The translations under genes and the position numbers were made by a program. Positions 51,444 through 59,211 of a stretch of DNA of 64,000 nucleotides are shown here, piece by piece. Every line of letters starts with the position of its first letter. Position 1 is the first letter of the stretch. The notes under the pieces are model-generated. The model was not told the DNA's origin, did no database searches, and saw nothing but the letters and a program-made list of their open reading frames with translations. The stretch is from Methylomarinovum caldicuralii (lineage in GTDB: Bacteria; Pseudomonadota; Gammaproteobacteria; Methylococcales; Methylothermaceae): positions 186,001 through 250,000 of the forward strand of contig NZ_AP024714.1 of assembly GCF_033126985.1 (NCBI RefSeq), given 5' to 3'.

Positions 51444-52630
51444 CCCTGCCGAACCTGCGCCTCAAACGCCACGAAGACCGCCGTCTGCGCCAGGGCCATC
51501 TGTGGGTGTTCAGCAACGAGGTTGACACCCGCGCCACGCCGCTCAAACGCTTCGAGCCGGGGGAAGCGGCCGTCGTCGAAGACGCCGGCGGCAAGGCGCT
51601 GGGCATCGCCTACGTCAACCCCAACGCCCTGATCTGCGCCCGCCTGCTGAGCCGCGATCCGCGAGCAAGCGTCGACCGGGATTTCTGGCTGCGCAGGCTG
51701 CAACAGGCACTGGCCTGGCGCGAGCGACTGTTCCCGAGGCCTCACTATCGCCTGGTCCACGGCGAGGGGGACTGGCTGCCCGGCCTGGTGATCGACCGCT
51801 TCGGCGACGTGTGCGTGGCCCAGCTCAACACCGCCGGAATCGAGCGCCACCGACACGACATCCTCGCCGCCCTCGACCGGCTGCTGCGGCCGAAGACCCT
51901 GGTCCTGCGCAACGACAGCCCCTCCCGGACCCTGGAGGGGCTGGCGACGGAAGTGGAAGTGATCGGGGCCCCGGTGGAGCACGTCACCGTGGAGGAAAAC
52001 GGCTGCCGCTTCCTGGCCGACCCGGTGCACGGCCAGAAGACCGGCTGGTTTTTCGACCACCGCGACAACCGCGCCCGCGCCGCCCGCCTGGCCAAAGACG
52101 GCCGGGTACTGGACCTGTTCGTCTACACCGGCGCCTGGGGCATCCAACTGGCCGCCGCCGGCGCGAAAGAAGTCGTCTGCGTGGACAGCTCCGCCGCCGC
52201 CCTGGCGCTGGCCCGGGAAAACGCCCGCCTCAACGGCGTGGCGGACCGGGTCGCCTTCGTCCAGGCGGACGTCTTCGAGCACCTCAAGCTGCTGAAACAG
52301 GAAAAGACCCGCTTCGACCTGGTCGTCGCCGACCCGCCCGCCTTCATCAAACGCCGCAAGGACGTGGCCAGGGGCATGGAGGGCTACCGCCGCCTCAACA
52401 AACTGGCCCTGGCCCGCCTTGGGGAGGGCGGGATTCTGGTGAGCTGCTCCTGCTCCCACCATCTGGAGGCCGCCCGCCTGCAGCAGCTGGTCAGCGGCGC
52501 CGCCGGCATCGCCCGCACCTGCGCCCTGTTCGCCCGCGGCGGCCAGGCGGCCGACCACCCGGCCCATCCGGCCATCCCCGAGACCGAATACCTCAAGGCC
52601 CAGTTCTACCGGGTGATACCGTGGCCGTAA
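51440..52630 (+). CDS. rlmI: 23S rRNA (cytosine-C5)-methyltransferase, RlmI type
   Basis: SAM-dependent methyltransferase, likely on C1962 of 23S rRNA. 396 residues. N-terminal PUA domain (LKRHEDRRLRQGHLWVFSNEVD), then EGDWLPGLVIDRFGD, GQKTGWFFDHRDNR, the SAM loop VLDLFVYTGAWGIQLAAAGA, and VVADPPAFIKRRKD with the conserved DPP. Length and motifs fit RlmI. Coupled to neighbours by 4-base and 10-base overlaps. Confidence 0.9.
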   Translation: MTLPNLRLKRHEDRRLRQGHLWVFSNEVDTRATPLKRFEPGEAAVVEDAGGKALGIAYVNPNALICARLLSRDPRASVDRDFWLRRLQQALAWRERLFPRPHYRLVHGEGDWLPGLVIDRFGDVCVAQLNTAGIERHRHDILAALDRLLRPKTLVLRNDSPSRTLEGLATEVEVIGAPVEHVTVEENGCRFLADPVHGQKTGWFFDHRDNRARAARLAKDGRVLDLFVYTGAWGIQLAAAGAKEVVCVDSSAAALALARENARLNGVADRVAFVQADVFEHLKLLKQEKTRFDLVVADPPAFIKRRKDVARGMEGYRRLNKLALARLGEGGILVSCSCSHHLEAARLQQLVSGAAGIARTCALFARGGQAADHPAHPAIPETEYLKAQFYRVIPWP

Positions 52631-52902
52631 GATCCCCCCGCATCGAAATCGAATACTGCACCCGCTGCAATTTTCTCTTCCGCGCCACCTGGATGGCCCA
52701 GGAATTGCTCAATACTTTCAGCGAAGAACTGGGAGAAGTGGCCCTCCAGCCCGGCGGCAGCGGCGTCTTCGTCATCCGCCTCGACGGCCGGCCGCTCTGG
52801 GACCGCAAGGCCGAGGGGCGTTTCCCGGAGGCGAAGGAGATCAAACAGCGCGTCCGCGATGCGATCGCCCCGGAAAGATCCCTGGGCCACAGCGACCGTT
52901 GA
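52621..52902 (+). CDS. SelT/SelW/SelH-type Rdx family protein
   Basis: A 93-residue thioredoxin-like protein. GTG 52621 overlaps rlmI by 10 bases. The redox motif is CTRC (IEYCTRCNFLFRATWMAQELL); in animal selenoproteins the second Cys is selenocysteine. It ends VFVIRLDGRPLWDRKAEGRFPEAKEIKQRVRD, typical of the Rdx family. Likely a small thiol oxidoreductase; substrate unknown. Confidence 0.88.
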   Translation: MAVRSPRIEIEYCTRCNFLFRATWMAQELLNTFSEELGEVALQPGGSGVFVIRLDGRPLWDRKAEGRFPEAKEIKQRVRDAIAPERSLGHSDR

Positions 52903-52921
52903 ACCGCCGAAAGTACGTCAT

Positions 52922-53812
52922 ATGCCACAGTCAGAAGCGCAAAAATCCGGCATTTGCCCCATCAGCGTGGTGCTGCCGGCCAAAAACGAGGCCGCCGCCC
53001 TGCCCGATCTGATCCCCAGAATCCGCCGGGTGGTGCCGGAGGCGGAAATCGTGGTGGTGGACGATGGCTCCGACGACGGCACCGGCGACATCGCCCGCTC
53101 CCTCGGGGCGCGGGTCGTGCGCCATCCCTACAGCATGGGCAACGGCGCCGCCGTCAAGGCCGGGGCCCGCGCCGCCCGGGGCAAGATCCTGGTGTTCATG
53201 GACGCCGACGGCCAGCACGATCCCGACGACATCCCCCGCCTGCTGGAGAAATTCCGCCAGGGCTTCAAAATGGTGGTCGGCGCCCGCCACCCCAGCTCGC
53301 AGGCTTCCTGGCTGCGGCGCCTCGCCAATCACTTCTACAACCGCCTGGCCTCGGCCATGACCGGCCACCGGATCGAGGACCTGACCTCCGGCTTCCGCGC
53401 CGCCGACGCTGCAGCTTTCCGCAAGTTTCTCTATCTGCTGCCCAACGGCTTTTCCTATCCCACCACCAGCACCATGGCCTTCTTACGCGCCGGCTTCCCG
53501 GTGGCCTACGTGCCCATCCACGCCGGCAAACGCGCCGACAACAGCCGTAGCCACATCCGCCTGCTGCGCGACGGCCTGCGCTTTTTCGTCATCATCCTCA
53601 AGATCGGCGCCCTGTTCTCCCCAATGCGCCTGTTCCTGCCGGTCAGCGGCGTGATTTTCCTCTTGGGGGCAGGGTATTACGGCTACACTTTCTACATGTG
53701 GCACAAACTGACCAACATGTCGGTAATCCTCTTCCTCGGCAGCCTGTTCGTGTTCATGATGGGCATCGTTTCCGAACAGATCTCGTCGCTGCACTACCGG
53801 TTTCATGAATAG
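52922..53812 (+). CDS. GT2 glycosyltransferase, dolichyl-phosphate-mannose-synthase-like
   Basis: Transfers a sugar to a polyprenyl phosphate at the inner membrane. 296 residues. ISVVLPAKNEAAALPDLIPRIR, VVVDDGSDDGTGDIAR, the D-x-D motif FMDADGQHDPDD, and SGFRAADAAAFRKFL. Two C-terminal membrane helices (about 230-285). ATG 52922 is used; upstream frame is a shadow of the Rdx gene. Plausibly makes a lipid-linked sugar donor for surface glycans. Confidence 0.87.
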   Translation: MPQSEAQKSGICPISVVLPAKNEAAALPDLIPRIRRVVPEAEIVVVDDGSDDGTGDIARSLGARVVRHPYSMGNGAAVKAGARAARGKILVFMDADGQHDPDDIPRLLEKFRQGFKMVVGARHPSSQASWLRRLANHFYNRLASAMTGHRIEDLTSGFRAADAAAFRKFLYLLPNGFSYPTTSTMAFLRAGFPVAYVPIHAGKRADNSRSHIRLLRDGLRFFVIILKIGALFSPMRLFLPVSGVIFLLGAGYYGYTFYMWHKLTNMSVILFLGSLFVFMMGIVSEQISSLHYRFHE

Positions 53813-53893
53813 CGCCCATCTCTTCTCCGCCCGCCCGGGCAGGTAAACCGGCGGTGTTATACTTGCCGTTTTCGCAATAGCCGGAATCCCGTC

Positions 53894-54457
53894 ATGCCTT
53901 CCGTGATCGACCTTTACGAGAAGCTTTCCACCGCCCCGGATGACAGGGCCCGCGCCAAAATCATCGCCGAGGCCTTCGAAGCCCTGGAAGAACGCTATCC
54001 CAACCTTGCCGACGTCGCCACCCGGCAGAACCTCCGGGAAACCGAACTCAGGCTGCAAAAAGAAATCGAGCAGGTCCGGGCCGACCTCACCAAGGAAATC
54101 GAGCAGGTCCGAGCCGACCTCACCAAGGAAATCGAGCAGGTCCGAGCCGACCTCACCAAGGAAATCGAGCAGGTCCGCGCGGAACTCAAGGAAACCGAAC
54201 TGAGCCTTCGGAAAGAAATCGAGCAGGTCCGGGGAGAGATCAGGGAAACCGAACTTAGGCTGCAAAAAGAAATCGAGTCGGTAAAACTGGAACTGCAAAA
54301 GGAAATCGACCAGGTTCGGCTGGAGATCAAAGCTGTGGAAGTACGCCTGACCCAGGCCATCCACCGCCAGACCCTGTGGGTGATCGGCTCCATCGGCGCC
54401 ATCATCGCCCTGATCCGCCTGCTGGAGTGGTTCCTGGCCCACGTTCCCCAGCCATGA
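53894..54457 (+). CDS. Coiled-coil protein with C-terminal membrane anchor
   Basis: A 187-residue protein. The centre (about 50-150) is an uninterrupted coiled coil built on an 11-residue repeat, KEIEQVRADLT, with three near-perfect copies encoded by 33-bp DNA repeats and more diverged copies after. A membrane helix (about 163-182; LWVIGSIGAIIALIRLLEWFL) closes it. Layout resembles the DUF1640/CCDC90-like group of anchored coiled coils. Its stop overlaps the truncated methyltransferase start by 4 bases. Confidence 0.75.
   Translation: MPSVIDLYEKLSTAPDDRARAKIIAEAFEALEERYPNLADVATRQNLRETELRLQKEIEQVRADLTKEIEQVRADLTKEIEQVRADLTKEIEQVRAELKETELSLRKEIEQVRGEIRETELRLQKEIESVKLELQKEIDQVRLEIKAVEVRLTQAIHRQTLWVIGSIGAIIALIRLLEWFLAHVPQP
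54059..54183. repeat. 33-bp tandem repeats encoding the 11-residue coiled-coil motif
   Basis: At least three consecutive 33-bp units differ by one or two bases. Each encodes KEIEQVRADLT. An 11-residue (hendecad) period gives a nearly straight, slightly right-handed coiled coil. Confidence 0.85.
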
Positions 54458-54654
54458 ACCGCAATCCACGCCAACCCCACGCCGTCCTCGACCTGCCCTC
54501 GCGGGCCTGGAAAGCCGCCGAGATCGAACGCTTGCTTGAACTCGCCCCCGCCGCCGAGCCACTCAAATTCCTGGAAATCGGCACCGGCGGAGGCGGCATT
54601 GCTACTTACGCGCCACAAACACCATCTGGTGGCAATGCCAGGGATCGACTCGTT
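54454..54654 (+). pseudogene. N-terminal fragment of a SAM-dependent methyltransferase, interrupted by mobile DNA
   Basis: From ATG 54454 the first 48 or so residues read as a class I methyltransferase: DLPSRAWKAAEIERLLELAP and the SAM loop LKFLEIGTGGGGIA. Homology stops near 54600; the frame then continues into mobile-element DNA to a stop at 54768. The rest of the gene is absent, so the product is not active. Confidence 0.65.
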
Positions 54655-55842
54655 TGTTGGGCCCCGTGTGATCATATTCCCAAAAGGAGCTATCCTTTGT
54701 TCCGTGCCTGGGATATTCTGAGTGAGCTGATGGCAGAGGCCCAGGCCAGAAAGACGACTCAAGCCTGACGGACGAGGAGGAAGTTATGGTCATCCGTCTT
54801 CACAAGAAAGCCCGCACCACCCCTGAGATCCGCCGGGAGATCCAGAACTCCGATCTGCCGGCCACGGTCCTGGCCAGGAAATACGGCGCTCATCGTCATA
54901 CCATCCGCAAGTGGCGCCAGCGCGATTCGGTCGAGGACGCCCCGCACCGGCCCCATCGCATCCATGCCACCCTGACCCCGCAGCAGGAAGCGATCGTGGT
55001 CTGTCTGCGCGAAACCCTGCTGCTGCCCCTGGACGACCTGCTGGCGGTCGTTCACCGCTTCATCCATCCCAAGATGTCCCGCTCGGCTCTGGACCGGCTG
55101 CTGCGCCGCCATGGGGTCTCCAATCTCAAGGAACTGATCGCTGCCAAGGAAGGGGAGAACGCCCCCGCCAAGGCCAAAAAGAAAGGCTTCAAGGACTACG
55201 AGCCCGGGTTTGTCCACATCGACATCAAGTACCTGCCCAAGATGCCCGATGAGACTCGGGGCCGTTACCTCTTCGTCGCCATCGACCGGGCCAGTCGCCG
55301 GGTCTACCTGGAAATCCATCCCACCAAGGAAGCCCAGGTCGCCGCCGGCTTCCTCGACCGCCTGATCGCCAAGGCCCCCTTCAAAATCACCAAGGTCCTG
55401 ACCGACAACGGCAAAGACAAATCCGCCGGGAGCGGATTTGGACCGCGCAGCGGGCCCCGAAGGGGCGAACCCCAGGGATGGGGTGAGCAATTCACCGACC
55501 GCTTCTGCGCCACCGGGGAACGCGAACCGACCGGCCGTCACCTTTTCGACCAGGCCTGCCAACGCCATGGCATCGAGCACCGCCTCATCCCACCCAAACA
55601 CCCGCAGACCAACGGCATGGTAGAACGTTTCAACGGTCGGATCGCCGAGATCCTCAAAACCACCCGCTTCCGCAGCAGCCAGGACCTGGAACGGACCTTG
55701 ATGCAGTATGCCAGTGTCTACAACCATCAGATTCCCCAGAAGGCCCTGGGACACATCTCACCGGTACAGGCCCTCAAAGACTGGCAGAAGAAGCGGCCGG
55801 AGCTCTTCAAAAAACGTGTATACAATCTCACGGGGCTTGACA
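54655..55842 (+). mobile_element. IS481-family insertion sequence
   Basis: A 1188-bp element. Left end TGTTGGGCCCCGTGTGAT (54655), right end (reverse complement) TGTCAAGCCCCGTGAGAT ending at 55842: TGT followed by the shared GCCCCGTG core, as in IS481 elements. No clear target duplication. It separates a broken methyltransferase from an orphan Tn5-like terminal repeat. Confidence 0.8.
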
Positions 55843-55883
55843 CCTATGAGAAGGGGGAAGATGTGGGTAATAGGGTGGGTTGA
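54786..55883 (+). CDS. IS481 family transposase with an in-frame insert
   Basis: A 365-residue DDE integrase-type transposase. N-terminal helix-turn-helix (about 10-50; TVLARKYGAHRHTIRKWRQ), then the core: first Asp in FVHIDIKYLP, second Asp in VLTDNGK, Glu in PQTNGMVERFNGRI. Between the second Asp and the usual EFTDRF block there are 25 extra residues (DKSAGSGFGPRSGPRR and following), encoded at 55416-55490. The last residues after GLDT run out of the IS into flanking DNA. The insert is next to the active site and may abolish activity. ATG 54786 follows GAGGAGG. Confidence 0.88.
   Translation: MVIRLHKKARTTPEIRREIQNSDLPATVLARKYGAHRHTIRKWRQRDSVEDAPHRPHRIHATLTPQQEAIVVCLRETLLLPLDDLLAVVHRFIHPKMSRSALDRLLRRHGVSNLKELIAAKEGENAPAKAKKKGFKDYEPGFVHIDIKYLPKMPDETRGRYLFVAIDRASRRVYLEIHPTKEAQVAAGFLDRLIAKAPFKITKVLTDNGKDKSAGSGFGPRSGPRRGEPQGWGEQFTDRFCATGEREPTGRHLFDQACQRHGIEHRLIPPKHPQTNGMVERFNGRIAEILKTTRFRSSQDLERTLMQYASVYNHQIPQKALGHISPVQALKDWQKKRPELFKKRVYNLTGLDTYEKGEDVGNRVG
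55416..55490. repeat. 75-bp palindrome-rich insert inside the IS481 transposase
   Basis: The insert adds exactly 25 codons. It folds into a 9-bp perfect stem (CAAATCCGC 55418-55426 with GCGGATTTG 55432-55440), then GCCCC/GGGGC with a GAA loop (55454-55466) and CCCC/GGGG (55470-55483). It looks like a small REP-like palindromic element; no second copy was noticed in the window. Confidence 0.6.
55859..55877 (+). repeat. Orphan Tn5-like terminal repeat
   Basis: AGATGTGGGTAATAGGGTG is identical to 4276-4294. Here it lies 17 bases right of the IS481 end and 11 bases before the ATG of the MBL/GT2 gene. No Tn5-like transposase is near, so only the end of an older element remains. Confidence 0.65.
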
Positions 55884-55887
55884 ACGT

Positions 55888-57555
55888 ATGACCAGTATGC
55901 GCATCCCGGTCCAGATGCTCGGCCAGTCGGGTTGCCGTCTCGAATTTCCCGATACAACCATTTATATGGATCCCTATCTTTCAAACTCAGTGCAACTGCT
56001 CGATGCGCATGATCATGATCTGGAAAGACAGATACCGATTCCATACCTTCCGGAAAAAGTCACCGACGCCGACATCGTCCTCATCACCCACGCCCACATC
56101 GATCACTGTGATCCGCACACGCTACCCCAATTGGCCCTGGCTTCGCCACAGGCGCGTTTCGTCGGTCCTGTCCCGGTGCTCAACAGACTGGCAGAGTGGG
56201 GTATTGCAGCCAACCGGCTTATGCTTGCGACTGAAGCATGGCAGGAACTTGCTCCTGATCTCCGACTGCGCGCCATTCCTGCTGCCCATCCGGAAATCGA
56301 GCGCGACTCCGATGGCAACCTTGCCTGTGTCGGTTACCTCATCGACTACGCCGGGCGGAAGCTTTACCTTGCCGGCGATACCTCAGTCAGGCAGAAAATC
56401 ATCGACACGCTAGTTGCCGACGGTCCGGTGCATACCGCTTTCCTACCCGTCAATGAACATAATTTCTTCCGTGGCCGGCGCGGCATTATCGGCAACATGT
56501 CAGTGCGAGAGGCTTTTCAGTTCGCCCAGGAAATCGGCGCCAGGCAAGTTGTTCCGGTGCATTGGGATATGTTCGCCGCCAACGCTGTCGATCCGGACGA
56601 AATTCGCCTGATTCACCAGCGTATGAACCCGGGCTTTGCCCTGCTGATCAGGCCAACTCATCTCAACCTTGGCAACGTGCAGGTCAGCATCATCATCCGC
56701 ACGCTCAACGAAGCACGATACCTCGATGAATTGCTCACCGTCATCGCTCGTCAGGAAATCGACAGCATTACCTACGAAGTCGTTCTTGTCGATTCCGGAT
56801 CTACCGATGGCACGTTGCAAATCGCCGAACGCCATGGCTGCCGCATCTACCATATCACCCGCGAAGAATTTTCCTTTGGCCGTGCGCTCAATATAGGATG
56901 CGAAGCGGCCGCCGGCGAAATTCTTGTTTTCATCAGTGGTCACTGCGTTCCAGCCAATAATCGCTGGTTGCAGCACCTCTGTCAGCCCATTCTTGACGGC
57001 CAGGCCCAATACACCTACGGGCGTCAGATCAGCGGGCCGGAAAGCCACTATAGCGAACGTCGCATTTTCGCCAAGTATTTTCCCGAAAAATCGCGTATTC
57101 CCCAGGAAGGCTTCTTTTGCAACAACGCTAACTCTGCCTTGTTAAAGAGCGCTTGGGCAGAGTATGGCTTTGATGAAGAGCTCACTGGTCTTGAAGACAT
57201 GGAACTAGCCCAACGTCTCGTCAAGGCAGGAGGCAAGGTCGCTTACGTGGCCGAAGCGGCTGTCTACCATCATCACAATGAAACCTGGCCGCAAGTGCGT
57301 CGGCGTTTCGAACGTGAGGCCATCGCTTTGCAGAAGATCATGCCTCAGGTACACGTTAGTCTTTTCGATACCCTGCGCTACATCGCTAGCAGTATCTGGA
57401 GGGACTGGCGCTGCGCTAGGAAGGAAGGGGAACAGGTTGAGTTGTGTGATATTTTCCTCTACCGCTGGAACCAATACTGGGGTACCTGGAAAGGCAACCA
57501 CGAACACCGCAAACTTTCGCACGCTGAAAAGGAAAAATACTTCTTTCCCGATTAA
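55888..57555 (+). CDS. Fusion of a metallo-beta-lactamase-fold hydrolase and a GT2 glycosyltransferase
   Basis: A 555-residue two-domain protein. Residues about 1-255 are an MBL-fold hydrolase of the UlaG-like type: YMDPYLSN, the zinc motif LITHAHIDHCDPHTL, IPAAHPE, LAGDTS and VPVHWDMF. Residues about 265-480 are a GT2 domain: VSIIIRTLNEARYLDELL, VVLVDSGSTDGTL, ISGHCVP in place of a D-x-D, and GLEDMELAQRL. A C-terminal tail with aromatic/basic residues follows. ATG 55888 begins just after an IS end, so its own promoter was probably lost or replaced. It leads a run with cytidylyltransferase, dehydrogenase and SDR genes; the hydrolase may act on the same sugar intermediate. Confidence 0.8.
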   Translation: MTSMRIPVQMLGQSGCRLEFPDTTIYMDPYLSNSVQLLDAHDHDLERQIPIPYLPEKVTDADIVLITHAHIDHCDPHTLPQLALASPQARFVGPVPVLNRLAEWGIAANRLMLATEAWQELAPDLRLRAIPAAHPEIERDSDGNLACVGYLIDYAGRKLYLAGDTSVRQKIIDTLVADGPVHTAFLPVNEHNFFRGRRGIIGNMSVREAFQFAQEIGARQVVPVHWDMFAANAVDPDEIRLIHQRMNPGFALLIRPTHLNLGNVQVSIIIRTLNEARYLDELLTVIARQEIDSITYEVVLVDSGSTDGTLQIAERHGCRIYHITREEFSFGRALNIGCEAAAGEILVFISGHCVPANNRWLQHLCQPILDGQAQYTYGRQISGPESHYSERRIFAKYFPEKSRIPQEGFFCNNANSALLKSAWAEYGFDEELTGLEDMELAQRLVKAGGKVAYVAEAAVYHHHNETWPQVRRRFEREAIALQKIMPQVHVSLFDTLRYIASSIWRDWRCARKEGEQVELCDIFLYRWNQYWGTWKGNHEHRKLSHAEKEKYFFPD

Positions 57556-57568
57556 TAAGGAGCCAAAA

Positions 57569-58270
57569 ATGACTCAAAGACCCCGTATCGTTGCTCTGCT
57601 ACCGATGAAGGCTAATAGCGAGCGCGTCAAGGGCAAGAATTTCCGTGACTTCTGCGGCAAGCCGCTGTTCCGCTGGATTCTCGATACGTTGTCTACAGTG
57701 GAAGAGATCGATCAGATCATCATCAATACCGATGCCCGTCATATTTTGGCGCAGAACGGGCTGGTCGAAACTGACCGCATTGTGATCCGCGACCGAAAAC
57801 CAGAACTCTGTGGTGATCTGGTTAGTATGAATCTCATTCTTGCCGACGACGTTGCCAATGTGCCGGCCGATATTTACCTGATGACCCATACTACCAACCC
57901 ATTGTTGAGCGCTGACACCATCCGCAAGGCACTTGCGGCATTCATGGAAGCCCATGCCACTGGCAAGGCCGATTCGCTCTTCACCGTCAACAAGGTACAA
58001 ACCCGCTTTTACCGTGCCGACTGCAGCCCAGTGAACCACGATCCGGACAATCTCATTCCCACCCAGCACCTAGAACCCTGGTTCGAAGAAAACTCCAATC
58101 TCTACATCTTTACCCGTGACAGTTTCGCCAAGACCAACGCCCGCATTGGCAAGCAGCCGATGATGTGCGAAACTCCCCCTTTCGAATCAATCGACATCGA
58201 CACCTCGGACGATTGGGATTTCGCCGTCGTTGCCGCTCGGTACTTGCATGAACGAAGAAAAGTGGAGTAA
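57569..58270 (+). CDS. CMP-sugar synthetase-like cytidylyltransferase
   Basis: A 233-residue protein of the acylneuraminate cytidylyltransferase (NeuA/KdsB) family, which joins CMP to a sugar acid. VALLPMKANSERVKGKNFRDFCGKPLF is the CTP-binding start; IINTDAR, LMTHTTNPLLSADTI and the late ESIDIDTSDDWDFA (metal-binding Asp pair) fit. The sugar is unknown. It has an AAGGAG site 7 bases before ATG 57569 and is 13 bases downstream of the MBL/GT2 gene, thus in the same operon. Confidence 0.85.
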   Translation: MTQRPRIVALLPMKANSERVKGKNFRDFCGKPLFRWILDTLSTVEEIDQIIINTDARHILAQNGLVETDRIVIRDRKPELCGDLVSMNLILADDVANVPADIYLMTHTTNPLLSADTIRKALAAFMEAHATGKADSLFTVNKVQTRFYRADCSPVNHDPDNLIPTQHLEPWFEENSNLYIFTRDSFAKTNARIGKQPMMCETPPFESIDIDTSDDWDFAVVAARYLHERRKVE

Positions 58271-58275
58271 CAAAT

Positions 58276-59211
58276 ATGAAAGTCCTGGTCACCTGTCCTC
58301 CCATGTTGGGGATGATCGATAGTTTTCGGCCTATCTTCGAAAAATACGGTGTTGAAGTGACTGCTCCCAAGGTGGTGCAGACTCTCAGCGTCGAAGAACT
58401 CAAGAAGCTTGTACCGCAGCACAACGGCTGGATTATCGGCGACGACCCTGCAACACGCGAAGTCTTCACCGCCGGCAAGGCGGGCAAGCTCAAGGCCGCC
58501 GTGAAATGGGGCATCGGCGTAGACAATGTTGACTTCGCCGCCTGCAAGGATCTCGGCATTCCTATCACCAACACCCCCAATATGTTTGGTGCTGAAGTCG
58601 CGGATATCGCCATGGGCTATGTCATTGCCCTTGCGCGCGAAACTTTCCAGATCGACGCTGGCGTCCGACAGGGTTTGTGGCCCAAGCCGCGTGGTATTTC
58701 CCTTGCTGGCAAGACCGTGGCCCTTATTGGTTATGGCGACATTGGCAAAAACACGGCCAAGCGTTTGTTGGCTTCCGACATGAAAGTTATTGCCTACGAC
58801 CCCGTTGCCCCAGATAGCCCTGAATTTGTCGCTGTTGAGCGCGCAGAATGGCCCAACCGCGTCGAAGAAGCCGATTTCATCGTCGTCACCTGCTCGCTTA
58901 CCCCTAGCAGCTATCACATGATCAATGCCGATGTTTTTGCCAGAGCAAAGGATGGTGTACGCATCGTCAACGTTGGACGTGGTCCTGTCATTGACGAGTC
59001 TGCTCTCGAATCTGCCCTCAAAACTGGCAAAGTATATTCTGCAGCACTCGATGTCTTCGAAATCGAACCGCTGCCGATGGATTCCAATTTTCGCACTCAT
59101 CCACGTTGTATCTTCGGCTCGCACAATGCTTCCAATACCGTCGATGCTGTTACACGGACCAGCAAAATAGCCATCGATAAACTTATGGAGTTCCTAGGTG
59201 TCAGCTGCTAA
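58276..59211 (+). CDS. Phosphoglycerate-dehydrogenase-like 2-hydroxyacid dehydrogenase
   Basis: A 311-residue NAD-dependent D-2-hydroxyacid dehydrogenase. AAVKWGIGVDNVDF, the NAD loop VALIGYGDIGKNTAKRLL, VNVGRGPVIDESAL (catalytic Arg region), ALDVFEIEPLP (Glu) and GSHNASNT (His) are present. It lacks a SerA-type regulatory ACT domain. Probably oxidises or reduces a sugar-acid precursor for the CMP-sugar. Overlaps the SDR gene by 14 bases and follows the cytidylyltransferase by 5. Confidence 0.83.
   Translation: MKVLVTCPPMLGMIDSFRPIFEKYGVEVTAPKVVQTLSVEELKKLVPQHNGWIIGDDPATREVFTAGKAGKLKAAVKWGIGVDNVDFAACKDLGIPITNTPNMFGAEVADIAMGYVIALARETFQIDAGVRQGLWPKPRGISLAGKTVALIGYGDIGKNTAKRLLASDMKVIAYDPVAPDSPEFVAVERAEWPNRVEEADFIVVTCSLTPSSYHMINADVFARAKDGVRIVNVGRGPVIDESALESALKTGKVYSAALDVFEIEPLPMDSNFRTHPRCIFGSHNASNTVDAVTRTSKIAIDKLMEFLGVSC

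Noticed and set aside
54602-54793. 63-residue minus-strand frame at the IS481 left end
   Set aside because: No recognisable domain; it overlaps the IS terminus and leader and is most likely non-coding.
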